A stretch of 64,000 nt of DNA, from the NCBI RefSeq assembly GCF_003841405.1, contig NZ_PXYA01000002.1, forward strand, positions 434,001 to 498,000, written 5' to 3'. The notes below the pieces were generated by a model. It was given only the letters and a program-made list of their open reading frames with translations. It was not told the origin of the DNA and did no database searches. Position numbers and translations under genes: made by a program. Shown here one piece after another: positions 17,938 to 25,992 of the stretch. Position 1 is the stretch's first letter. Each line of letters starts with the position of its first letter. Source of the stretch: Tetragenococcus halophilus subsp. halophilus DSM 20339. Lineage in GTDB: Bacteria; Bacillota; Bacilli; Lactobacillales; Enterococcaceae.

Positions 17938-19290
17938 TTATCCGTGAATAGCTTGATCAATGATACTGTTTGCTTCTTCCCCAATAGCTTCAGATAATGT
18001 CGGATGAGCAAAAATTATGTCAGCTAATTCATCAACAGTTCCTTCAGATTCCTTGACTGCTAAAATCGTGTGAATCATTTCTGTTGCATGACTGCCAACT
18101 ACCACTGCGCCTAAAATTTGCTGGTACTTCTGTTCACTAATAATTTTGACAAAACCCTCTGTTTCTGCAGAAGCTAGCGCTTTACCATTTCCGGAAAAGG
18201 GAAAGCTTTTGATGGTCACATCATGGTTTTCTTTTGCCTCGTCCTCACCTAAACCAAAACTTGCAACTTCCGGGTCAGTATATAAACAACGTGGGATCAT
18301 ATTTTGATCAACTGGATAGGTTTCTCCTCCACAGAATGCTTCTACTACACGTAATCCTTCCGCACTTGCAGCATGTGCTAATTGAAAACCTCCTATCATA
18401 TCTCCAATAGCATAAATTCCCTTTTTACTGGTTTGATAGTGCTGGTCTACTTTAACAAAGTGTCCTACTTCATCCAACTCCAAATCTAACTGCTGCGGAA
18501 CTTCCAAGTTTGCTTGTCTACCAGTAGCGATTAATAACTGATCAAAATACTTTTTTGTTCCATTTGACAACACAACAGCATCTTTTTTCACTTTCTCTAT
18601 TTTGGCTTGAACAGTTACGTTGATTTTCATTTGCTGTAATTTCTTCTTAATTGTTTGTCTAGCTACGCTATCTTCTGTTAATAAAATATCCGAAGCAACT
18701 TCAATTAAATTTACTTTCACACCTAAAGGCTTCATGGCAAATGCTAATTCAACAGCAACTATACCACCACCGATCACTGTTAATTCTTTTGGTAATTCTT
18801 CCAGGTTAAAGAACGTGTCAGTTGTTAAATAATCTGCTTTATCAACTTCATTAATTGGGGGGATAAATGGATGACTCCCACAAGCTAAAAGTAGGTTTGT
18901 ATAGCTAATTTTTTCTCCGTTTACAAACAGTTGTTGCTCTTGATCAAACGAAGCTAGTCCTTCGATATAATCGACTTTATTTTTTTGAAATAACTGTTTG
19001 ATTCCCCCTTGTAAAGTTTGTATAACTTGATCTTTTCGCTGGACCATTTTAGCAAAATCAAGTGTTTCCTTATTGACCTGTAGACCATATTGATTAGCTT
19101 GCTCTGCAGATAAAATCCACTGTGCATGCGTTAAATAACTTTTTGATGGAATACATCCTACGTTCAAACATGCACCGCCGATATCTTTTTCCTCGATCAC
19201 TGCTGTCTTTTTCCCTTTTTGCGCTGCTTTAATCGCACTTACATAACCACCCGGACCAGAGCCTATGACAACCAAATCATAATTTGCCAT
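17938..19290 (-). CDS. acoL: Dihydrolipoamide dehydrogenase (E3) of the acetoin complex
   Basis: 450 residues. FAD-binding GSGPGGYVSAIKAAQ at the N-terminus, redox-active disulfide in GGACLNVGCIPSK, NAD-binding VIGGGIVAVELA in the middle, and the C-terminal active-site His-Glu in FAHPTLSEAIGEE. It reoxidises the lipoyl arm of AcoC with NAD+. It is the first gene of the operon; its ATG follows AGGAGG, and the sigma-54 promoter lies about 70 bases upstream. There is no N-terminal lipoyl domain. Confidence 0.93.
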   Translation of the reverse strand: MANYDLVVIGSGPGGYVSAIKAAQKGKKTAVIEEKDIGGACLNVGCIPSKSYLTHAQWILSAEQANQYGLQVNKETLDFAKMVQRKDQVIQTLQGGIKQLFQKNKVDYIEGLASFDQEQQLFVNGEKISYTNLLLACGSHPFIPPINEVDKADYLTTDTFFNLEELPKELTVIGGGIVAVELAFAMKPLGVKVNLIEVASDILLTEDSVARQTIKKKLQQMKINVTVQAKIEKVKKDAVVLSNGTKKYFDQLLIATGRQANLEVPQQLDLELDEVGHFVKVDQHYQTSKKGIYAIGDMIGGFQLAHAASAEGLRVVEAFCGGETYPVDQNMIPRCLYTDPEVASFGLGEDEAKENHDVTIKSFPFSGNGKALASAETEGFVKIISEQKYQQILGAVVVGSHATEMIHTILAVKESEGTVDELADIIFAHPTLSEAIGEEANSIIDQAIHG

Positions 19291-19361
19291 TCTTGCTAAA
19301 CCTCCTTTTGCTAAATTGTTAAAATTTCAATACTCCTTTACCACCTTTCATTTATATAAAC

Positions 19362-19376
19362 GCAACTTTTGTGCCA
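19362..19376 (-). promoter_or_regulatory. Sigma-54 (-24/-12) promoter of the aco operon
   Basis: The minus strand reads TGGCACAAAAGTTGC, matching the sigma-54 consensus (TGGCAC, five bases, TTGC) at every fixed position. It lies about 70 bases upstream of acoL, and the adjacent regulator has a sigma-54 interaction domain. Transcription should start near 19350. Confidence 0.88.
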
Positions 19377-19527
19377 AGCAAAAAGGGAGTTAAAACAAAT
19401 TTTCTTTTTCACAAATAAGTGCTAAATTTCTATTAAAAAATTTAAAAAACTATTAAAATAAGGTTTTGTCCAAGTGATTATTTCACAATTTTTTTAATAA
19501 AAATAGACGATGATTTAACTGTATTAG

Positions 19528-19550
19528 AGCTGAAACATATTGTTTCAGCT
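19528..19550. promoter_or_regulatory. Perfect palindrome, candidate AcoR enhancer site
   Basis: AGCTGAAACA, three bases, then TGTTTCAGCT: 10-base arms with perfect dyad symmetry, centred about 190 bases upstream of the expected aco start, the usual distance for a sigma-54 activator site. There is no T-run beside it, and acoR has its own terminator next door, so a binding site is more likely than a terminator. Confidence 0.55.
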
Positions 19551-19566
19551 TGTCTCACATAAAATA

Positions 19567-19602
19567 ACCGCAAACAACGAATAATCCTCATTCGTTTGCG
19601 GT
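19567..19602 (-). terminator. Terminator of acoR
   Basis: ACCGCAAA/TTTGCGGT and CGAAT/ATTCG pair with a small bulge; on the minus strand the hairpin is followed by TTATTTTAT. It sits six bases beyond the acoR stop. Confidence 0.7.
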
Positions 19603-19607
19603 CAAAA

Positions 19608-21359
19608 TTACTTCATATTATGTGCTTTCATTTTTCGATAGAGTGTTGCCCGAGAAAAGCCTAGTCGTTTAGCTGTATTTGATATATGAAACTTTTCTTT
19701 TTCTAAAGCATTTTCGATCTCTTGTTTCTCGTTATTTGCCTTGGCATCAGTTACCTGTAAGCTTCCACTTTCAATCAATTCACAGATATCTTGTTTGGAA
19801 GGTTGTTCTGATGAATAGAAAACGTAAAGCCGTTCTAAAAAGTTATTAAACTCACGTACGTTTCCATACCAAGAATAATTTTTTGCTGCTTGAAAGATCT
19901 CTTCTTGCCAGTTAATCCTCCAATTTTTCTGCGTACAAAACTCTTGGATTAACGGACGAAGATCTATCAAACGCTCACGTAACGGTGGAATTGCTAATTG
20001 TCCGACAAAGATACGATAAAATAGGTCTTCTCTGAAACGTTGTTCAACAACAGCTTGTTTTAAATCCTGATTGCTTGCAGTAATTAAACGAAAATCGACC
20101 TTTTTTGGTAAACCATTGATCCGCGTTACCTGTTGGTCTTCCAACACACGCAACAAAGCGGTCTGCATTTTTTTCGACATATTATCAATCTCATCTAAAA
20201 ACAGTGAACCTCCGTCAGCTTGTTCAATTTTTCCTGTATGGCCTTTACTATCTGCGCCGGTAAAAGCGCCTGGAGCATAGCCAAAAAGCTGGCTTTCTAG
20301 TAAGTTTTCATTCAATGCCCCACAGTTAAGAGCTACAAGTGGACCACTTTTTTTCGAACTATTATGATGAATCGTTTCGGCAATAATTTCTTTTCCGCTA
20401 CCCGTTTCTCCATAAATATGAATCGGTAGGTCACTGGTAGCAAACATAACTACTTTCTTCAAAAACTTCTGATACTTCTCATTTTGGCTCGAAATTCCAG
20501 GATAGTAAAAACTGTTCTGTTCTGATGAGAAATCTTGGAGTAAAAACCGGTAACCCACTAATTCTTTATCTACATAAATTTCTTCTTGTTTATAAGTCGA
20601 CTGACCATTTAAATAACTTCGGATATCATCACCGATCGGGAACTTATCTGTGTATTTATCAGAAATATAAACAATACGGAAATGTTCATCGCACAAAAGG
20701 TCATCTTCTGAATACTTAGCCACGTAACGAAGCAAACTATTCTTGCGCTCTAAATAATGATAGACAATTGTATTGGTTATTTTTTGTGTGACAACTCTTA
20801 ACGGCAATTAGGCATCTTTTGACGAGCTATTTTGATATGTAGAAATATCAAGTACAGCAATTAGTTGATTTTCTTCATCAAAAATCGGTGAAGCAGCACA
20901 ACTCCAGCTTCTAGAAGCTACAGAGTAATGCTCATCAAGGGTAAGCCATTCTTGTGATTTAGTTTTTAGTACTAAACCAATCGCATTTGTCCCTACCCCT
21001 AACTCTGACCAGCCGCTACCTTCTTGGAAAAAGATACCATTGGCGTAATCTTTTGAACGATAGCTACCCTCACGCCATAATATATTTCCAACTTCATCCG
21101 TTAGAACGAACAAAGGTAACTTCAATTCTAAGCAATTTTGCAATTCAGCGACTTCTTTTTTAACTAGTTGAATTAATTCCTGATGTTTTCTTCGTTGCTT
21201 TTTTAGCTCTTGTGCTGTCATTACTTTACGCGGTTTATGAAGATAAGGATCTACTTGGTTCATATAACATGTTTGCCAAGAATCAGCAATTTTTTCTGGC
21301 AAACTATCTAAAATTTCTTCGTCTCCATTAATAAATCGCTGCCAAATTTCTTGTTGCAT
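19608..21359 (-). pseudogene. acoR: AcoR-type sigma-54 activator interrupted by an in-frame TAA
   Basis: Two adjacent frames are in the same phase with only a TAA at 20808-20810 between them. The N-terminal 183 residues (from the ATG at 21359, after AGGTGA) are a GAF-type sensor (EGSGWSELGVGTNAIG, SWSCAASPIFDEENQLIAVLDIS). The remaining 400 codons hold the AAA+ domain: Walker A GETGSGKE, the GAFTGA loop that contacts sigma-54, Walker B DGGSLFLDEID, and the arginine finger region FREDLFYRI. A Fis-type helix-turn-helix follows (ISNTAKRLGFSRATLYRK). Total length, about 583 codons, is that of AcoR. As written, the sensor and the ATPase would be made as separate chains, the second only if the TTG after the stop is used. 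This probably inactivates or deregulates aco induction. Confidence 0.85.
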
Positions 21360-21823
21360 ATTGGTCACCTCATTATTTCCTTTCAACTTCATTCTAACAT
21401 TTTTGGCCCAATATAAAAGCGATTTCAAAAAGAATAGTTCATATTTTTTAATTTTTCAGACAAATAGTGTAGGTAGTTAAAATATGACTGTCCCTATTTA
21501 TCTAATCCTTATTACATTGCATGTTTCGTTCGTTCGATAATATCATATTAAGTAGCTTTTGATTGTACATTGAAGAAGACGGAATATCCAGCCACAAAAC
21601 AAATAAATTCGATATTTTTCTAGACTTTTTTGCGCATCAAATAATGTTTTCTTAGAAATAGCATTATGTTGAATATGATATCCTTTAAATTTATTGAAAA
21701 ACGTGCGTAATATCATAATTAATTTTTTCTTTTAGCTAGCGGTTCATTCAGCTAATTTATTTATAAATTAAAAAATTTGGTATTATACTTATAGAAGATA
21801 GATAATACGTAAAGGAGGAATAA
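21360..21823. other. Intergenic region upstream of acoR and the OsmC pseudogene
   Basis: No gene recognised. It should contain the divergent promoters of acoR and the OsmC remnant (TATTATACT near 21781 precedes the latter). A short open stretch on the minus strand near 21545-21615 looks coding-like but is too short to assign. Confidence 0.4.
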
Positions 21824-22195
21824 ATGGCTATTGAAACAACGACAACAAAAGTAATATTAAAAAGTGGCGTAAAAGTATCATGTAAATCTAGAAATTTTTA
21901 GTTTACTGTAGATGAGCCAAAATCTAGTGGTGGCACGAATGCTGACATGAATCCAGTAGAAACGTTATTAAATTCATTAGGAACTTGTTTAACAACCGTA
22001 GCAAAAACTTTTGCTAAATCTAAAAATATTCAGTTAAAATCTTTCAAAGTTGACTTGGAGGGCGAGATTAACTCTGATAGTTATACGGGAAAAAGATCCA
22101 AATGCTAAAAAGGGATTCTCAAAGATTAAGACTATCTTTTATATAGAAACTGATAATACTGAAGAAGAAATTAGGGACTTTATTGACTTTGTTAA
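21824..22195 (+). pseudogene. OsmC/YhfA-family protein, degenerate and truncated by IS1380-type element
   Basis: A good ribosome site (AAAGGAGG) precedes the ATG at 21824, and the frame starts like an OsmC protein. It has a TAG after about 25 codons and a frameshift near 22090. The recognisable core is GGTNADMNPVETLLNSLGTC, with the first redox Cys of the family. The coding sequence is cut at 22195 where the inverted repeat of the IS1380-family element starts, so the second Cys motif is missing, and it is not found beyond the IS. OsmC proteins reduce organic peroxides; a separate intact Ohr is encoded at 33779. Confidence 0.82.
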
Positions 22196-23870
22196 CCTGA
22201 ATGATTTATAAAAATTTGTGGATAACGCATTCGACTGTTCAACGAGGTGACTTTTATGTTATTTTCCCTTTTTATCGCCGCTTTTGAATAAAGAATAGAA
22301 AGGGATGATCGAACGACGCTAAAAAAAGATAAAATTCTTCCTAGAGAATGAAAGCCAAGCTTTTTTTATCAAGAGGAAAAGGGGAAAAGTAAACTAGAGA
22401 TTCAATCGCTGAATTCGTGTAAGGACTTCCCAAAAAAGCGTGTTGTAAACATTCGTACTTGATAAGTGAATTTGCACTTGACGCGCGTGTTCTGTGACTT
22501 TTCCAGCAATATGAAATAGTTGAAAACGGATCGTGTCAATCACCGTCGTCTTTTTCTCTTGCGGAAAAGTCAGCTGTTTCATCAAGTGGATGATATTATA
22601 GGCGATAAAACTTAGGGCTAAGCGAACCTTATTCGCTAAAAAGGAAGGACTGTCCGTTTTATCAGCGAAAAATCCGGTCTTCATTTCTTTAATGAAGTTT
22701 TCCATATTCCCTCGTTTTTGATAGAGCTGAAAAATGGTTTGGGGCGAAAGATGAGCGAAATCGGTCACCACAAATTGAAATTCGGAAAAAAGTAAAGTTT
22801 CGGCTTTTCGAGTAGCCTTGATGGCTACTGTTCGAGATCGGTCCCAAGAATCTGCTTGATAAGCCATCTTAAAATATTGCTGTTCGGACTTTGTGTAGTC
22901 CGTACCGTTGGTATATTGGACAAGATGTTGCGCATAATGAATCAACCGTACGTTATTTTTCAATTTAATCACATAATGGGCGCCTCGACACTCACATTGT
23001 TTATAAATTTCCGGTTTGGCAAAGCCACTATCCCCGCGTACAAGCATTGTGGGATCACTCGAACGTTGTTGGTAATGCGCCAACATTTCTACGAGATAAT
23101 CTTCGGCGTGGGTGGAGGTATAAGATTTGCCATGACGATGGCGAACATCTAATGCCAATCCGGTTAAACCTTCAAATGCCACAAATGGATGATACCCATT
23201 GAGGCCATAGTGGTAAATATATTCCCCTGCTTCTTGCTTTCCGTAAGTGGGACAACAGGTGGAATCCAGATCAAGCACGAGTTGTTGGCTGTTTTGCTGG
23301 TCCATGCCTAAATCGCCAAGTTTTTTCGCCACTTGTAATAGTTGATTAACATTTTCTTCTGTCAAGGTATGAAGCAAAGTAGACATCATAAATTGCGAAC
23401 TAAGGCGTTCTTGTTTCAATGCTTCCTTAAAAAGGCGATCATATTGTAAGGTATTGGCGTCTCGGTCTCGAGAATAACCAGCGATCAATTGATATAGCCA
23501 TTGTTTTACGACATCCAGCCATTCATGTTGGGCGAAGGCACGATACTCTGGAATATGAACGTATTGCGCTAACAGGGAATCAAAACGAATTTGATTTAGA
23601 AACTCCGAAAGTAAGACGAGCCCCGCGTCATTGGTTAAGGTGCCACCGTCATTGGCGATCAAGATGGCTTTTTGCTTATTGAATGTAAGAGAATTTTGTT
23701 GTAAAGTGAAAGACATAAGAACGCACTCCTTATTGTTATGTTTCGTTGACTTTACAATAACACGAAGTGCGTTCTTTTTGTACACCCAGAAGGTGAAGCA
23801 ACTCAACCTTTAGAAAAAAGCACATGCCAAGGATTGAATGATCCTGGGAAAAATTTATAAATCATTCAGG
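22196..23870 (-). mobile_element. IS1380-family insertion sequence, about 1675 bp
   Basis: Inverted repeats CCTGAATGATTTATAAA at 22196 and, inverted, ending at 23870 bracket one transposase gene; length and ends suit IS1380. The flanking four bases (TTAA left, ATCA right) do not match, so there is no target duplication, consistent with an adjacent deletion. Confidence 0.85.
22394..23716 (-). CDS. IS1380-family transposase
   Basis: 440 residues from the ATG at 23716 (AAGGAGT 11 bases upstream); a longer frame to 23806 adds residues without a ribosome site. Features include LDLDSTCCPTYGKQEG-like first catalytic Asp region, YHYGLNGYHPFVAFEG, VRGDSGFA with the second Asp, and YQKRGNMENFIKEMKTGF with the Glu. 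The gene is intact. The family transposes by cut-and-paste. Confidence 0.9.
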   Translation of the reverse strand: MSFTLQQNSLTFNKQKAILIANDGGTLTNDAGLVLLSEFLNQIRFDSLLAQYVHIPEYRAFAQHEWLDVVKQWLYQLIAGYSRDRDANTLQYDRLFKEALKQERLSSQFMMSTLLHTLTEENVNQLLQVAKKLGDLGMDQQNSQQLVLDLDSTCCPTYGKQEAGEYIYHYGLNGYHPFVAFEGLTGLALDVRHRHGKSYTSTHAEDYLVEMLAHYQQRSSDPTMLVRGDSGFAKPEIYKQCECRGAHYVIKLKNNVRLIHYAQHLVQYTNGTDYTKSEQQYFKMAYQADSWDRSRTVAIKATRKAETLLFSEFQFVVTDFAHLSPQTIFQLYQKRGNMENFIKEMKTGFFADKTDSPSFLANKVRLALSFIAYNIIHLMKQLTFPQEKKTTVIDTIRFQLFHIAGKVTEHARQVQIHLSSTNVYNTLFWEVLTRIQRLNL

Positions 23871-23915
23871 ATCACTATTATAATCCAAAAAAGATTTTTT
23901 TTAAACAATATTTTT

Positions 23916-24395
23916 TTATTGTTTATTAAATACAAAATGACCGCTTTTTCCACCTTCTTTTTCTAACAAATGACAATCTGTAATTTGCATACTACGTTCC
24001 ATTGCTTTACACATATCATAAATGGTTAGTGCAGCAATTTGACAAGCAGTCAGCGCTTCCATTTCCACGCCAGTTTTTCCTGACATTTTAACCATAGCAG
24101 TAATTGTTAGTGTATCTTTTTCATTATCTTCAAAAATAATATTCACTTTTTCTAAAGGTAATAAGTGACACATCGGAATCAGTTCACTAGTCTTTTTAGC
24201 TGCCATAATGCCCGCAGTTTGTGCAACTGCTAGCACATCTCCCTTTTTTACTTTACCATCTTTAATTCTTTGTAAGGTTGCCTCTTTCATGATTACTTTT
24301 GTTTGAGCGCTAGCTTTTCGCACAGACCTTTCTTTATCGCCGACATCAACCATATTCGCATGACCTTGCGTATTAAAATGGGTTAGTTTATCCAT
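23916..24395 (-). CDS. moaC: Cyclic pyranopterin monophosphate synthase MoaC
   Basis: 159 residues, full length. Conserved [37 protein letters not shown] and [26 protein letters not shown] are present, including the active-site Lys and Asp region. With MoaA it makes cyclic pyranopterin monophosphate, the first intermediate of molybdenum cofactor. GGAGAA precedes the ATG. It is divergent from the moeB remnant; no other cofactor genes are in the window, and an IS lies immediately downstream of it, so part of the cluster may have been lost. Confidence 0.93.
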   Translation of the reverse strand: MDKLTHFNTQGHANMVDVGDKERSVRKASAQTKVIMKEATLQRIKDGKVKKGDVLAVAQTAGIMAAKKTSELIPMCHLLPLEKVNIIFEDNEKDTLTITAMVKMSGKTGVEMEALTACQIAALTIYDMCKAMERSMQITDCHLLEKEGGKSGHFVFNKQ

Positions 24396-24493
24396 AATTT
24401 TTTCTCCTATCTGATATTAATAAGATTGCATTTCTAAAAATATATGCTATGTTAAAAAAAGAAGTTCAATACTTAACAAACGAGGGATTCAAA

Positions 24494-25491
24494 ATGAACC
24501 GTTACGATCGCCAAATACGTGTTGACCAAATCGGCTTAGCCGGACAAGAAAAATAAAACAAGCGGTTATTCTAATTGTAGGATGTGGCGCACTAGGTACT
24601 TACGCTGCAGAACAGTTGATTCGTACCGGCGTACAACATTTAATTTTAATTGATCCAGACATTGTTGAAGAAACTAACTTACAAAGGCAAACGCTTTTTA
24701 CAACAAAAGACGCTCAAGCTCAAAAAGCAAAAGTAACTGCTGCAAAAGAAAAACTTCTTCAAATCAATCCTAAAGCAAGAATTGACGTTTATCAAGAACG
24801 ATTTGATAGTGCCTTATTCCACCAGCATAAAAAAATTCATTTGATTTTAGACTGTACAGACAATTATTTAGCAAGACGATTGATCAATGATTACTGTTTG
24901 GCTTTTAATTTGCCTTTTATCTTTGCGTCTGTCGCTAGTACTTCAGGACAAGTGATGCCTCTTTTTCCCAGCGAAGGTCCCTGCTTATCCTGTGTTTTCC
25001 CTCAATTACATCAATTAGAAAAAAAGGGATGTGATACTATCGGTGTGATAACGCCAATAGTTCCATTGATTTCAAGCATCCAAATTTCACTTTGTTTACA
25101 ATACTTAGTAGGAGATTTAAAAAATTTTCATACCCTACATATGGTCGAATCATGGCCCTTAAAAGTTTCTTCTTTTCAAGTAAATAAACAAACAGATTGT
25201 TTGATGTGTAATCAAAAACAAAGTCATACCAGTGCCTCAGAATTGACCGAAACTTGTGGGGAAGTGTTTCAAACTACATTTCCTTTTCTTAGTCTTGAAG
25301 AGATAGAAGGATTATGTATAGATCAAAAGCTTACTTATCAAAAGAATCCTATTGCAATAAAAATGCAACTAGGTAGTTTTGAAATTACATTTTTTAAAAA
25401 CGGGCACACACTTTTTTACGGCTTTACTGAAACTGAAGCTAAAGAAACCTTTGGCAAGATCAAAAAATATTTAGCTCAATTGCATCCATAA
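24494..25491 (+). pseudogene. moeB: MoeB/ThiF-type adenylyltransferase, frameshifted near the N-terminus
   Basis: The start MNRYDRQIRVDQIGLAGQEK (ATG at 24494) is the classic MoeB N-terminus, but it stops at TAA straight after an A5 run at 24549-24553. One more A would join it to IKQAVILIVGCGALGTYAAEQL, the ATP-binding Gly-rich motif. The rest is normal: LDCTDNYLARRLINDYC, CxxC zinc pairs in CLSC and CLMC, and GVITPIVPLISSIQ. MoeB adenylates the C-terminus of MoaD. The remaining long frame from 24616 lacks the first 40 residues and part of the nucleotide site, so activity is unlikely unless the A-run is a sequencing error. Confidence 0.85.
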
Positions 25492-25544
25492 TAACTAACT
25501 TTGCTAAATTTATCTAGCCATAACAATTTTTAAACAAGATTATA

Positions 25545-25583
25545 AAAAAAGGTTTTTGAGGCAATCCCTCAAAAACCTTTTTT
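25545..25583. terminator. Bidirectional terminator between moeB remnant and ylbF-family gene
   Basis: AAAAAAGGTTTTTGAGG and CCTCAAAAACCTTTTTT pair around a five-base loop; T-runs occur on both strands. Confidence 0.85.
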
Positions 25584-25584
25584 A

Positions 25585-25926
25585 CTAACTTTCGTATAAT
25601 TCTCTCAAAGGCGTCATAATAATGCGATTCAAATCATTGATCGTTGTACTGAAAACTTGTTCTTTTTGCATCAAGTCATTAATTAAAGGCTCTTGTTGAA
25701 CTTGTTGCGCTAATTCTTGTGCTCTTTGCGCGTCTTCGTCTGTCATATCTTCGCCTTGTGACATCTTTTCTTGTAATTCTTGTTGAAAAGTTTGAAATTC
25801 CTTAAATAAACGATAAGCTTCTTCGTTTTTTTTCAATTCAGCAAAAGAACCACTTAAGTCTTGGAACTGTTCCAATTCTCGAATTTCTCTTTCCAGTTGA
25901 TTCGCAGTATCATAAATATTTGCCAT
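25585..25926 (-). CDS. YlbF/YmcA-family protein
   Basis: 113 residues from the ATG at 25926 (GAGGAA upstream); the 15-base longer frame would use a GTG inside the ribosome site. The protein is almost entirely helical and charged ([50 protein letters not shown]). Family members in Bacillus form the Y-complex that directs RNase Y processing of transcripts. In lactic acid bacteria the role is less clear. It is followed by a strong terminator and stands 66 bases after the PBP gene, probably in the same transcript. Confidence 0.82.
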   Translation of the reverse strand: MANIYDTANQLEREIRELEQFQDLSGSFAELKKNEEAYRLFKEFQTFQQELQEKMSQGEDMTDEDAQRAQELAQQVQQEPLINDLMQKEQVFSTTINDLNRIIMTPLRELYES

Positions 25927-25992
25927 AAAAATTTTCCTCACTTTTTCTTTATTTATTTTATTGTAACATGTTCAACATTGATTGGCTAATTG

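Noticed and set aside
14687..19290. Reading the four-gene operon as pyruvate dehydrogenase
   Set aside because: The E1-alpha signature, the order with the E3 gene first, the sigma-54 promoter and the AcoR-type regulator all favour acetoin dehydrogenase, although the complexes are related.
19528..19550. Palindrome upstream of aco as a terminator
   Set aside because: No T-run on either side and acoR already has a terminator next to its stop; a protein-binding site is more likely.
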